Positions 16,304 through 24,873 of a stretch of DNA of 64,000 nucleotides are shown here, piece by piece (within the stretch, counting starts at the first letter, position 1; each line of letters opens with the position of its first letter). The DNA is from Amycolatopsis lurida (GTDB taxonomy: Bacteria; Actinomycetota; Actinomycetes; Mycobacteriales; Pseudonocardiaceae). Under the pieces are notes generated by a model that made no database searches, was not told where the DNA came from, and saw only the letters and a program-made list of their open reading frames with translations. The translations under genes were made by a program, and so were the position numbers. The DNA lies in NCBI RefSeq assembly GCF_900105055.1, contig NZ_FNTA01000004.1:1178001-1242000 (forward strand), read 5' to 3'.

Positions 16304-17911
16304 GTGAACAGCGAAAAGCCCGGCGTCGACCGCCGCGGATTCCTCAAGCGCGCGGGCCTCGTGTCCGCGGCGGCCGCGGGAGCCCCGCTCGCCGCCACCG
16401 CCCCGGCGGACGCCCTCGACCTGAACTTCGATCTCGACATCGATGTAGACCTGCTCTTCGGCCGGGACCGCTACCGGTGGCTGGTGGGCGATCACCACAT
16501 CCACACGCAGTACTCCTACGACGCGATGTACACAGTGGACGGAATCGCCGTCGACGCGCGCCGCCACGGGGCGGACTGGGCGGTGATCACCGATCACGGC
16601 CACGCCGCGCACGAGAAGTCGTCGGTGGAGCGCACGGACGCCGCGATCCGGGCGGCGCAGCGCGAGCACCCCGATCTCCTGCTGTGGCAGGGCATGGAGT
16701 GGAACGTGCCGGGCGCCGAGCACGCCACGCTGTTCTTCCAGGCGGGTGCGAACCAGGCCGGGAAACTGCGCGAGTTCGAGCGTGCCTTCGACTGGCGGCT
16801 GACCGGGACCGAACCGGGCACCCCGGACAACGAGGCGCTGGCCGTCGCGGCGATCCGCTGGCTCGCCGCCGAAGAGCGGGCCCGCCGGATCCACGCGCCG
16901 GTGGTGGTCGTCAACCATCCGCTGCGCAACGGCCGGATCGCCCCGCACGAGATCCGCGCGCTGCGCGACGCCGCACCCGGGATCGTCATCGGCATGGAAG
17001 GCGCGCCGGGTGCCCAGGCCGACGGCTTCCCGAAGCCGCTCGGGAGCGGCGGCGGCGCGCGTGGCGGATACGGCAACTCCCCCGGTTCGAACTCGTGGCC
17101 GGGTTTCCCCGCGTCGGCTTACCGCACCTACGGAGGCTTCGACTGGAGCACCGCGACCGTCGGCGGGCTCTGGGATTCGCTGCTGGCCGAAGGAAAGCCG
17201 TGGTGGATCACCAGCAACTCCGACTCGCACTACAACCGCGGCGACACCCACGTCCGGCCCGGCGTCCCGGACGGCTACTACGACGAGCACGGCGCCTACC
17301 CGGACCCGATCGACACCGGCGTCCCGCAGACTCTGCCCCCGTACGCGGACTTCGCCCCCGCCGAGTTCAGCCGGACCGTCGTCGGTGTGTCGCGCCGAAG
17401 CCACGAAGGTGTGTTGGAGGGCCTGCGCGCGGGACGCGTCTGGGTGGTCCACGGCGGGCTCGCGCAGGAACTGGAGTTCGGCGCGTACAGCGGGTGGAGC
17501 TCGGCGACGATGGGCGGCAGGCTGCGGGTGCGGCGCGGATCCGACGTCACGGTCGTCGTCTCGGCGAAGCTGGCCGCCCGGCCGAACGGCGGCGGCACGA
17601 TCCCCCGGCTCGCGCGGCTCGACCTCGTTTCGGGACCGGTGACCGGCCCGGCCGCAGACCGGGACGCGCAGACCGCCCCGGGCACGCGGGTCGTGCGGTC
17701 CTTCGAACCGCGGTGGGCGCCGGGACGGCGGGTGGCCTTCCGGCACACGTTCCGCAACGTGCGCGAGCCGTTCTTCGTGCGCACGCGCGGCACGGACGGC
17801 AAGAAGCACGTGGCAGGCGGGATCGAACCGAGCGCCGACGTGGTCGGGCAGTCGAACCCGTTCGAAGACCTGTGGCTCTACGGGAACCCGATCTTCGTGG
17901 ACGTGCGGTAG
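16304..17911 (+). CDS. Tat-exported PHP-domain metal-dependent phosphoesterase
   Basis: This protein of about 535 residues begins with a twin-arginine signal (R10-R11 in DRRGFLKRAG, then an Ala-rich hydrophobic stretch), so it is probably exported folded. The PHP-domain metal motifs follow: H65-I-H67 in VGDHHIHTQYS, D97-H98-H100 in ITDHGH, later a glutamate in GMEW, and NSDSHY. The family includes phosphoesterases and exported metallohydrolases; the substrate is unknown. The GTG at 16304 is chosen because it directly precedes the Tat motif; a GTG at 16295 is an alternative. The gene ends 10 bases before a palindrome shared with the convergent aldo/keto reductase gene. Confidence 0.82.
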   Translation: MNSEKPGVDRRGFLKRAGLVSAAAAGAPLAATAPADALDLNFDLDIDVDLLFGRDRYRWLVGDHHIHTQYSYDAMYTVDGIAVDARRHGADWAVITDHGHAAHEKSSVERTDAAIRAAQREHPDLLLWQGMEWNVPGAEHATLFFQAGANQAGKLREFERAFDWRLTGTEPGTPDNEALAVAAIRWLAAEERARRIHAPVVVVNHPLRNGRIAPHEIRALRDAAPGIVIGMEGAPGAQADGFPKPLGSGGGARGGYGNSPGSNSWPGFPASAYRTYGGFDWSTATVGGLWDSLLAEGKPWWITSNSDSHYNRGDTHVRPGVPDGYYDEHGAYPDPIDTGVPQTLPPYADFAPAEFSRTVVGVSRRSHEGVLEGLRAGRVWVVHGGLAQELEFGAYSGWSSATMGGRLRVRRGSDVTVVVSAKLAARPNGGGTIPRLARLDLVSGPVTGPAADRDAQTAPGTRVVRSFEPRWAPGRRVAFRHTFRNVREPFFVRTRGTDGKKHVAGGIEPSADVVGQSNPFEDLWLYGNPIFVDVR

Positions 17912-17920
17912 TCCTTGGGC

Positions 17921-17966
17921 CTCGTGAGTGGTAAAGACGGTTAGAACCGTCCTTACCACTCACGAG
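17921..17966. repeat. 46-base palindrome, copy A
   Basis: Two 22-base arms starting CTCGTGAGTGGT flank AG, with a single mismatch between arms. It lies between the convergent PHP and aldo/keto reductase genes and contains the reductase stop codon. The same element recurs at 20812-20859 and 38878-38923, so it is a dispersed family, probably acting as a bidirectional terminator. Confidence 0.85.
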
Positions 17967-18784
17967 CCGAGGGTGTCCGGGTCCGGCCCCAGCCGCTTCC
18001 CTTGCTCCAGCGTCGCGATCGCGGCGCCATCGTGCGCGTCGAGGGCGAAGTCGAAGACGTCCATGTTCTCCTTGATCCGTTCCGGCGTGACGGATTTCGG
18101 GATCACCAGGTGGTTCATCTCGATATGCCAGCGCAGCACGACCTGCGCCGGCGTCTTGCCGTGCTTCTCCGCGATCGTGGTGATCTTCTCGTCGGCGAGC
18201 AGGTCCCCGCCGCGCGCCAGCGGACCCCAGGCCTCGGTGACGATCTCGTGCTTCTCGTGGAAGTTCCGCAGCAGCGGCTGCTGCAGCCACGGGTGACATT
18301 CGATCTGGTTCACCGCCGGGACGATCCCGGTCTCCTCGATCAGCCGCTCCAGATGCGGGATCTGGAAGTTCGAGACGCCGATCGCCTTCGCCCGGCCGTC
18401 GGAGGCGATCTTTTCCAGCGCCCGCCACGTTTCCACGTACTTGTCCTGCGACGGCAGCGGCCAGTGGATCAGGTACAGGTCGACATACTCGAGACCGAGT
18501 TCACCCAGGCTCGTGTCGAAGGCACGCAACGCCGAGTCGTAGCCGTGCTCGGTGTTCCACAGTTTCGTGGTGACGAACAGTTCCTCGCGGGGCAGCCCGC
18601 TGGTGCGGACGGCCTCGCCGACTCCGCGTTCGTTGGCGTACAGGGTCGCGGTGTCGATGGCCCGGTAACCCGCCTCGATGGCGGTGCGGACCGCGCCCAC
18701 GACCTCGTCGTCGCCGATCTTGTACACCCCGAACCCGAGTTGCGGGAGGGACGTTCCGTTGTTCAGCCGAATGCTGGGGACCAT
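17960..18784 (-). CDS. Aldo/keto reductase
   Basis: This 274-residue protein is an NADPH-dependent aldo/keto reductase with the (beta/alpha)8 fold, similar to 2,5-diketo-D-gluconate reductases (AKR5). The catalytic tetrad is D44, Y49, K74 and H107 (AIDTATLYANE, VTTKLWN, LIHWP). The cofactor segment VIPKSVTPERIKENMDVF is near the C-terminus. The start ATG at 18784 is 26 bases downstream of the sensor kinase stop. The TGA lies inside palindrome copy A, so the last codons abut a repeated element. Confidence 0.93.
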   Translation of the reverse strand: MVPSIRLNNGTSLPQLGFGVYKIGDDEVVGAVRTAIEAGYRAIDTATLYANERGVGEAVRTSGLPREELFVTTKLWNTEHGYDSALRAFDTSLGELGLEYVDLYLIHWPLPSQDKYVETWRALEKIASDGRAKAIGVSNFQIPHLERLIEETGIVPAVNQIECHPWLQQPLLRNFHEKHEIVTEAWGPLARGGDLLADEKITTIAEKHGKTPAQVVLRWHIEMNHLVIPKSVTPERIKENMDVFDFALDAHDGAAIATLEQGKRLGPDPDTLGS

Positions 18785-18810
18785 ACTTGAACCGTAACCC
18801 CGGCCGCGGG

Positions 18811-19938
18811 TCAAGGCAGCGCGGGCAGGTGCACGGTCACCGAAAGACCGCCGCCCACAACGGGTTCCGCGGACACCGTGCCACCGTGCGCCTGGACCGC
18901 GGCCCGCACGATCGAAAGTCCCAGCCCGGCGCCGGTGCGGGCGGTCCTGGCGACGCCGGCGCGGCGGAACGGTTCGAACAGTTCGGGGACCGCGGCCGGG
19001 TCGAGCAGACCGCCGGACGACCGCACCCGCAGCACCGACCACTGTGGACCCGCTTGCGTGACGACGTCCAGCCAGCCACCGTCGACGTTGTGCCGCACGG
19101 CGTTCTCCAGCAGATTTCCCGCGATTCGTTCCAGCAGCGCCGGATCGCCGAACGTCGGCGCTCCCTGGGTGGCGAATTCGACACGGAGGCCGCGTTTCTC
19201 CGCGTCCGGCCGCGCCGCGCGCCACGCGATCGCGACGATCACCGCGAGATCGACCGGTTCCCTCGCCACCAGTCCCGCGCCGTCCGTGCGCGCGAGCAGC
19301 AGCAGCGAACCGACCAGCCGCTCGGCCCGCTCGGTCGCGTCGCGGACCACACCCGCCATCCGGCGTAATTCGGCTTCGTCCGCGTGCTCGTCGGCCAGGG
19401 TGACGTCGAGTTCGGTGCGGATGACCGCGAGCGGCGTCCGCAGTTCGTGGCTGGCGTTCGCGACGAAATGCCGTTGCGCGTCGAACGCGGCCTGCAACCG
19501 GTCGAGCATGTCGTCGAAGGTCTCGGCCAGTTCGGCGAGTTCGTCCTTCGTGCGGACCTCGCCGATCCGCTCCCCCATCGATTCGATCGACAGGCGCCGC
19601 GCGGTACCGGTGATCTCGCGCAGCGGTTGCAGGACCCGCGCGGTGAACGTCCACGCGAGGATCCCCGCCGCCAGCACGACGAAACAGAACGCGACCGCGC
19701 CGAACAGCAGCACCCGGTTCGTGGCGTACACCCGCAGGTGTTCGGTGACCGCGGAAGCGTCGACGTCGACGCCGTCGACCCGCACCGTGGTGCCCGGCGG
19801 CAGCTGCGGGACGGCGGAAACCGCGTCGCCGACCAGGTTCCAGGTCAGCCAGAGCAACAGGAGGCTGACCAGCGCCACCAGCCCGGTCGCGAGCAGCGTG
19901 ACCCGCGCGCGCAGGCTGCGGGCACCGGACAGGTTCAC
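18811..19938 (-). CDS. Two-component sensor histidine kinase (OmpR-system type)
   Basis: This 375-residue membrane kinase has two transmembrane helices (about 11-34 and 76-98) around a short extracytoplasmic loop, then HAMP (about 100-152), a HisKA domain with phospho-acceptor H164 (NASHELRTPL), and a HATPase_c domain with an N box (NLLENAVRHN) and a G box (GAGLGLSIV). The GTG start overlaps the response-regulator stop as GTGA, so the pair is translationally coupled. The signal is unknown; the extracytoplasmic loop is only about 40 residues. Confidence 0.92.
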   Translation of the reverse strand: MNLSGARSLRARVTLLATGLVALVSLLLLWLTWNLVGDAVSAVPQLPPGTTVRVDGVDVDASAVTEHLRVYATNRVLLFGAVAFCFVVLAAGILAWTFTARVLQPLREITGTARRLSIESMGERIGEVRTKDELAELAETFDDMLDRLQAAFDAQRHFVANASHELRTPLAVIRTELDVTLADEHADEAELRRMAGVVRDATERAERLVGSLLLLARTDGAGLVAREPVDLAVIVAIAWRAARPDAEKRGLRVEFATQGAPTFGDPALLERIAGNLLENAVRHNVDGGWLDVVTQAGPQWSVLRVRSSGGLLDPAAVPELFEPFRRAGVARTARTGAGLGLSIVRAAVQAHGGTVSAEPVVGGGLSVTVHLPALP

Positions 19939-20612
19939 CCGCGTGCGGTCCCCTGCTCCGGCACCCGGTAGCCGGAGCCGACGACGGTCTCGATGATGCC
20001 CGGCTCGCCGAGCTTCTTGCGCAGCGTCATCACGGTGACCCGGACGGTGGTGGTGAACGGGTCGGCGTTCTCGTCCCACACGCGTTCGAGCAGTTCCTCG
20101 CTGCTGACCACCGAACCGGCGGCCGACAGCAGCACCTCCAGGACACCGAACTCCTTGCGGGTCAGCTCGACCGGACCGCTCGCGCGGCGGACGGTCCGCC
20201 TCGCCGGATCCAGTTCGACGTCGCCCGAAGTCAGCAGCGGCGGTGCGGCCGGGGTCGCGCGGCGCCCGAGCGCCCGCACGCGCGCGACGAGTTCGGGAAA
20301 GGCGAACGGCTTGGCGAGATAGTCGTCGGCGCCGAGGGAAAGTCCGTCGACGCGGTCCGAGACGGAACTGCTCGCGGTCAGCATCAGGACACGGGTCAGC
20401 TCGCCGGACGCGACGATCTCGCGGCACAGGTCGTCACCGGACATCCCGGGCAGGTCGCGGTCGAGCAGCACGACGTCGTACCGGGTGACGGCGGCCTTCT
20501 CGTGCCCGTCGTCACCGGTGAGCGCGATGTCCACCGCCATACCCTCGCGCCGCAGGCCGCGTGCGATCGCGTCGGCGAGGGGTTCTTCGTCTTCGACTAC
20601 CAGAATTCGCAC
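19935..20612 (-). CDS. OmpR-family response regulator
   Basis: This 225-residue protein has a receiver domain (acidic VVEDE near the start, phospho-acceptor D51 in VVLLDRDLPG, conserved KPF) and a C-terminal winged-helix DNA-binding domain ending in VRVTVMTLRKKLG and SGYRV. The GTG at 20612 gives the usual MRILVVEDE start; a GTG at 20630 is an alternative. It is coupled to the histidine kinase through a four-base overlap. The gap upstream (20613-20851) holds no gene, only a 21-base-period array and palindrome copy B. Confidence 0.93.
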   Translation of the reverse strand: MRILVVEDEEPLADAIARGLRREGMAVDIALTGDDGHEKAAVTRYDVVLLDRDLPGMSGDDLCREIVASGELTRVLMLTASSSVSDRVDGLSLGADDYLAKPFAFPELVARVRALGRRATPAAPPLLTSGDVELDPARRTVRRASGPVELTRKEFGVLEVLLSAAGSVVSSEELLERVWDENADPFTTTVRVTVMTLRKKLGEPGIIETVVGSGYRVPEQGTARG

Positions 20613-20688
20613 GACCCTACGTTGCCACACATTCCTGAGAGTGACCTTATTGGACTTGTCCCTACCGCCGGTGCGCGAGCGGCGGGTT

Positions 20689-20796
20689 CGCGTGACTGAA
20701 CGGACGACACGCGGCGGACCCCGGCCGCGGTCGTGTCGTCCATCCAGTCACGCGTGTCGTCCCCCGGATCACGCGTGTCGTCCGGTCGATCACGTG
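20689..20796. repeat. 21-base-period inverted array 1
   Basis: One direct unit (20689-20709, starting CGCGTGACTGAACGG) is followed by three units in opposite orientation at 20734-20754, 20755-20775 and 20776-20796, each exactly 21 bases and containing TGTCGTCC and TCACG. A GC-rich spacer and a preceding small hairpin are nearly identical to those of the array at 54916. It lies between the response-regulator start and palindrome copy B. Confidence 0.8.
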
Positions 20797-20811
20797 ACAT
20801 CGCCGGTCCAG

Positions 20812-20859
20812 CCTCGTGAGTGGTAGGGACGGTTCTAACCGTCCCTACCACTCACGAGG
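20812..20859. repeat. 48-base perfect palindrome, copy B
   Basis: Two perfect 23-base arms starting CCTCGTGAGTGGTAGGG flank CT. It follows the PucR-type regulator gene and supplies its stop codon (20852-20854). It is a close relative of copies A and C and probably a terminator. Confidence 0.88.
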
Positions 20860-22336
20860 ACCAACGCAGGGCGAACCACAGCCGCATCCGGATCTCCGGA
20901 TCCGCCAGGTCCACCCCCAGCGCCCGTTCGATCTGCCCGATCCGGTGCCGGACGCTGTTGCGGTGCACGCCGAGTTCGGCGGCCGTCCGGTCCCAGCCGC
21001 CGTGGTGCGCGAGCCAGGTCCGCAGCGTGCCGACCAGTTCGCGGTCGCCCTTCCGGTCGAGTTCCCGCAGCGGCGCCAGCGCCTGGGCGGCGAACCCGGC
21101 CGCGGCGCCCGGATCGATCAGCGCGTCCAGCCCCGAACCGCCTTCCGCCACCACCGGCCGTTCCAGCGCGGCGGCCCGCGTCAGCAGCAACTCGATTTCG
21201 CCCGCCGCCTCGGGCAGCCGTCCGGGCGGGACGGGCGAACCCACGACCGCGAGCCAGCCGTCGGCGCGGAGCCGGTCGAGGTCGCCGATGTCCGGCGCCT
21301 CGCGGACGATCGCGGTGAACCGCGGCCCCGGCCGCAACCGGACGAGCGGCGTGTCGAGCCGGGCGCGCAGCCAGTCGTAGCGGGCGGCGACCTCGTTCGG
21401 CCCGCGGCGGTACGCGATCCCCGCGACCAGGCGGCGTTCGTCCCCGCCGAGCACGTCGGTCTCGCCCAGCAGCAACGCCGTGGCGGTGGCGCCCAGCCCG
21501 GCCGCGTCCGAACCCGCCCGGCCCACCAGCCCGAGCAGCGCCGCCCCGACCGACAGGATCGAGCGGTCCGCGCCGTCGAACCGCGCGACGCGGCCGACCA
21601 CGACCAGATGCGACGCCGTCGCCTGCGGGTACACCGGCTGGGCGACGACGTGCGTGCCGTCGGCCAGTTCCGTCGTGGCGCTGCGGATCCCCCGGCCCGT
21701 CCGGAGCGTGGCGACGAGCTCCCGGACTTCCGGCGGCAGCGGCGTCGGCGCCCCGTGGTCCGCGGCCAGGGCGTCGTCGACGCCGACCAGCGCCACCCAG
21801 GCCCCGAGCCGCCCGGCCAGCGCGCTCGCGAGTTCGCCGAGCCCGTCGCCGGCCGCCCTGGTCAGCGCCTCGCGCGCGACCGCGATCCGCCGCTGTTCGC
21901 GCTGCCCCGCCTCGGCCAGCGCGACCGACACCGCCCGGCTGATCGCGAGGAACGGCGTCCGCGGCTGGACGACCAGCAGCGGAAGCCCGTGCCGGGCACA
22001 CGCCGTCCGCAGTGGCGGCGGCAGCGTCTCGTAGGCACCCGGCGTGAGCCCGAACCCCAGCGCGGAGATCCCGCTTTCGGCCAGCCGCCGGACGTAGCGG
22101 TCGATCTCGGCCGCTTCCACCGGCAGGTTCACCCCGGCGGTGAGCAGCAGTTCCGCCCCGAGCAGGTACGGCGCGGGATCCAGCAGCTCGCTGACGTGCG
22201 CCCAGCGCACCGGGGCGTCGAGCGAGCCCGGCCGCAGGGTCTCCACGACCGGGTCGACCGCCAGTTCCGGGTTGCCGACCACGGCCCGTAACGGGACATT
22301 CACATCCGAGCCGAACGGATCATGGGTTTGGGTCAT
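20852..22336 (-). CDS. PucR-family transcriptional regulator
   Basis: This 494-residue protein has an N-terminal PucR ligand-sensing domain (about residues 10-130), a central GGDEF-like CdaR region and a C-terminal helix-turn-helix (AHHGGWDRTAAELGVHRNSVRHRIGQIERALG). PucR/CdaR regulators often control purine, allantoin, proline or polyamine catabolism. The ATG at 22336 follows GCGAGGA; an ATG at 22372 lacks such a site. It diverges from the symporter/ureohydrolase operon and is its likely regulator. Its stop codon is provided by palindrome copy B. Confidence 0.88.
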   Translation of the reverse strand: MTQTHDPFGSDVNVPLRAVVGNPELAVDPVVETLRPGSLDAPVRWAHVSELLDPAPYLLGAELLLTAGVNLPVEAAEIDRYVRRLAESGISALGFGLTPGAYETLPPPLRTACARHGLPLLVVQPRTPFLAISRAVSVALAEAGQREQRRIAVAREALTRAAGDGLGELASALAGRLGAWVALVGVDDALAADHGAPTPLPPEVRELVATLRTGRGIRSATTELADGTHVVAQPVYPQATASHLVVVGRVARFDGADRSILSVGAALLGLVGRAGSDAAGLGATATALLLGETDVLGGDERRLVAGIAYRRGPNEVAARYDWLRARLDTPLVRLRPGPRFTAIVREAPDIGDLDRLRADGWLAVVGSPVPPGRLPEAAGEIELLLTRAAALERPVVAEGGSGLDALIDPGAAAGFAAQALAPLRELDRKGDRELVGTLRTWLAHHGGWDRTAAELGVHRNSVRHRIGQIERALGVDLADPEIRMRLWFALRWSS

Positions 22337-22379
22337 TTCATCCTCGCTCGCGCCGGAGTTCGGATGGATCATCCCATGT

Positions 22380-22396
22380 CGTTCAAGCTGCGAACG
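22380..22396. promoter_or_regulatory. Possible operator between pucR-type gene and symporter operon
   Basis: Inverted arms CGTTC and GAACG are separated by seven bases that include AGCT. A TACGGT -10-like element follows at 22401-22406 before the symporter gene. The short arms make this a weak prediction. Confidence 0.3.
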
Positions 22397-22446
22397 AACC
22401 TACGGTGACCCGAACGAAGCGAACAGCCCAAGTCAAGGAGGACACC

Positions 22447-23898
22447 GTGGCCGGTGACTACGCGGTGATCGCGCTCTACATAGCGGGCATGATCGGGGTG
22501 GGCTGGTTCGGGCTGCGGCTCGCCAAGACCAAATCCGACTACCTCGTCGCGGGCCGCCGTCTCGGCTGGTTCATGTACTCCGGCACGATGTCCGCGGTCG
22601 TCCTCGGCGGCGCTTCGACGGTCGGCGGGGTGAAACTCGGCTACACCTACGGCATCTCCGGCGCCTGGCTCGTGATCGCGATCGGCGTCGGCATCCTGGT
22701 CCTCCACACATTGTTCGCGCGGCGGCTGGTGAAGCTGCGCGTCTACACCGTCGGCGAGATGCTCGACCTGCGCTACGGCGGCTCCACCAGCACCATCTCC
22801 GGTGTGGTCATGTGGGGCTACACGCTGATGCTGACCGTCACCTCGACGCTGGCGTTCGCCACCATCTTCAAGGTCCTGTTCAACGTCCCGAGCTGGGCGG
22901 GCATCGCCATCGGCGGATCGATCGTGGTGCTCTACTCGGTGCTGGGCGGCATGTGGTCGATCACGCTGACCGACATCGTCCAGTTCGTCATCAAGACCAT
23001 CGGCATCCTGCTGATCCTGCTGCCGGTCTCGATCGTCTCGGCCGGCGGTTTCGACGGGATGGCCGCGCGGCTGGACGAGAGCTACTTCGAACTGACCGCC
23101 ATCGGCGGCGACACGATCTTCACCTACTTCCTCGTCTACAGCTTCGGCCTGCTGATCGGACAGGACATCTGGCAGCGCGTGTTCACCGCGAGGACGCCGG
23201 GCATCGCCACCGGCGGCGGCGTCATCTCCGGCGTCTACTGCCTGGTCTACGGTCTCGCCGGCGCGCTGATCGGCACCGCGGCCAAGACGCTGTACCCGAA
23301 CCTCGCCAGCGCGCAGGACGCGTTCGCGACCATCGTCGAGGATCAGCTGCCCGCCGGAGTCCGCGGCCTGGTGCTCGCCGCGGCGCTCTCGGCGATGATG
23401 TCGACCGCGAGCGGCGCCCTGATCGCCTGCTCGACGGTCAGCACCTCGGATCTGCTTTCCAAGCTGGGCCTCAAGAAGGCAGCGGACGAGGTCGCGAGGA
23501 ACCGGGTCACCACGCTGGTCCTCGGCATCGTCGCGATCGGGATCGCGATGGTCGTGGACGACGTCGTCAACGCGCTGACCATCGCCTACGACATCCTCGT
23601 CGGCGGCCTGCTGGTCGCGATCATCGGCGGGCTGGCCTGGAAACGCGGCACCCGCCAGGGCGCGCTCGCGTCGATGGTCGTCGGCACCGTCGTGGTCATC
23701 ACGTTCATGGTCGTCGACGGCGTCGAGGCCAACAGCCCGATCTACTGGGGCCTCGGGTCCAGCCTCGCGGTGTACCTGCTGGTCAGCTTCCTCACCCCGC
23801 GTACCTCGGACGAGATCCTCACCGTGTGGACCCGCCGCCTGAACGGCAGCGCGGCCGACGAAGAAGAAGAGGCGAAACTCGCCGCTTCGCAGTCCTGA
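22447..23898 (+). CDS. Sodium:solute symporter (SSS family)
   Basis: This 483-residue integral membrane protein has the SSS layout of about 13 hydrophobic helices, with family stretches such as SDYLVAGRRLGWFMYSGTMSA and LAAALSAMMSTASGAL. It imports a small solute with Na+. The GTG start at 22447 has AAGGAGG at 22435-22441. It is the first gene of the operon with the ureohydrolase, ThDP enzyme, aldehyde dehydrogenase and NCS1 permease, so a guanidino compound, amino acid or amine is a likely substrate. The exact solute is not evident. Confidence 0.88.
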   Translation: MAGDYAVIALYIAGMIGVGWFGLRLAKTKSDYLVAGRRLGWFMYSGTMSAVVLGGASTVGGVKLGYTYGISGAWLVIAIGVGILVLHTLFARRLVKLRVYTVGEMLDLRYGGSTSTISGVVMWGYTLMLTVTSTLAFATIFKVLFNVPSWAGIAIGGSIVVLYSVLGGMWSITLTDIVQFVIKTIGILLILLPVSIVSAGGFDGMAARLDESYFELTAIGGDTIFTYFLVYSFGLLIGQDIWQRVFTARTPGIATGGGVISGVYCLVYGLAGALIGTAAKTLYPNLASAQDAFATIVEDQLPAGVRGLVLAAALSAMMSTASGALIACSTVSTSDLLSKLGLKKAADEVARNRVTTLVLGIVAIGIAMVVDDVVNALTIAYDILVGGLLVAIIGGLAWKRGTRQGALASMVVGTVVVITFMVVDGVEANSPIYWGLGSSLAVYLLVSFLTPRTSDEILTVWTRRLNGSAADEEEEAKLAASQS

Positions 23899-23919
23899 CA
23901 ACCATTCGAAGGAGACACA

Positions 23920-24873
23920 GTGCCTGAGCAGACCCCGATCGGACCCGTCGACTCTTCGAGGGTGCCCCGGTTCGCCGGTTTCGCGACCTTCGCGAGGCTG
24001 CCGCGGATCGATCAGGTCGAGCATGCCGACGTCGCCGTCGTCGGGGTGCCGTTCGACGCCGGAGTGTCCTACCGCCCCGGCGCGCGGTTCGGCCCCGCGG
24101 CGCTGCGTGAGGCCAGCCGCCTCCTTCGCCCGTACCACCCGGAACTCGACGTTTCCCCGTTCGCCGAAACGCAGGTGGTCGACGCCGGCGACATCGCGCT
24201 CAACCCGTTCAACATCGGCGAGGCGATCGAGACCCTGCAAAGCGAGGCCGAAGCGCTGACCGCGAACGGGACGCGCCTGGTGACCGTCGGCGGCGACCAC
24301 ACGATCGCGCTGCCGCTGCTGCGTGCGGCGGCGAAGAAGCACGGACCGGTGGCACTGCTGCACTTCGACGCGCACCTCGACACCTGGGACACCTACTTCG
24401 GCGAGCCGTACACCCACGGCACCCCGTTCCGGCGGGCGTCCGAGGAAGGCCTCCTCGACACCGAAGCGCTGTCCCACGTCGGCACGCGCGGCCCGCTGTA
24501 CGGCAAGCGGGATCTCGAAGAGGACCGCCGCCTCGGATTCGGCATCGTCACCTCCGGCGACGTCATGCGCCGCGGGGTCGCCGAGACCGTCGACGCGTTG
24601 CGCCAGCGCATCGGCGGCCGCCCGCTCTACATCTCGGTCGACATCGACGTGCTCGACCCGGCGCACGCGCCGGGTACCGGGACCCCCGAAGCGGGCGGGA
24701 TGACCAGCCGCGAACTGCTGGAGATCCTGCGCGGGCTGCGCGACTGCAACCTCGTCGGAGCCGATGTGGTGGAGCTGGCCCCGGCTTACGATCATGCCGA
24801 GATCACCGCCATCGCGGCTTCCCACGTCGCCTACGACCTGGTGAGCCTGCTCAGTTTGGGGAAGGGCGCATGA
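23920..24873 (+). CDS. Agmatinase-family ureohydrolase (possible guanidinobutyrase)
   Basis: This 317-residue protein belongs to the arginase/agmatinase family, which hydrolyses guanidino groups to urea. The binuclear Mn ligands are all present: H127 (GGDHT), D150-H152-D154 (DAHLD) and D241/D243 (SVDIDVLDP). The family includes agmatinase, guanidinobutyrase and guanidine hydrolases; the substrate loop cannot be read reliably. The neighbours, a ThDP decarboxylase-like enzyme and an aldehyde dehydrogenase, favour 4-guanidinobutyrate. The GTG start follows AAGGAGA, and the stop overlaps the next start (ATGA). Confidence 0.88.
   Translation: MPEQTPIGPVDSSRVPRFAGFATFARLPRIDQVEHADVAVVGVPFDAGVSYRPGARFGPAALREASRLLRPYHPELDVSPFAETQVVDAGDIALNPFNIGEAIETLQSEAEALTANGTRLVTVGGDHTIALPLLRAAAKKHGPVALLHFDAHLDTWDTYFGEPYTHGTPFRRASEEGLLDTEALSHVGTRGPLYGKRDLEEDRRLGFGIVTSGDVMRRGVAETVDALRQRIGGRPLYISVDIDVLDPAHAPGTGTPEAGGMTSRELLEILRGLRDCNLVGADVVELAPAYDHAEITAIAASHVAYDLVSLLSLGKGA

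Noticed and set aside
22369-24825. 818-codon minus-strand open frame opposite the symporter and ureohydrolase
   Set aside because: No domain is recognisable, and both plus-strand genes have full family motifs and ribosome sites.
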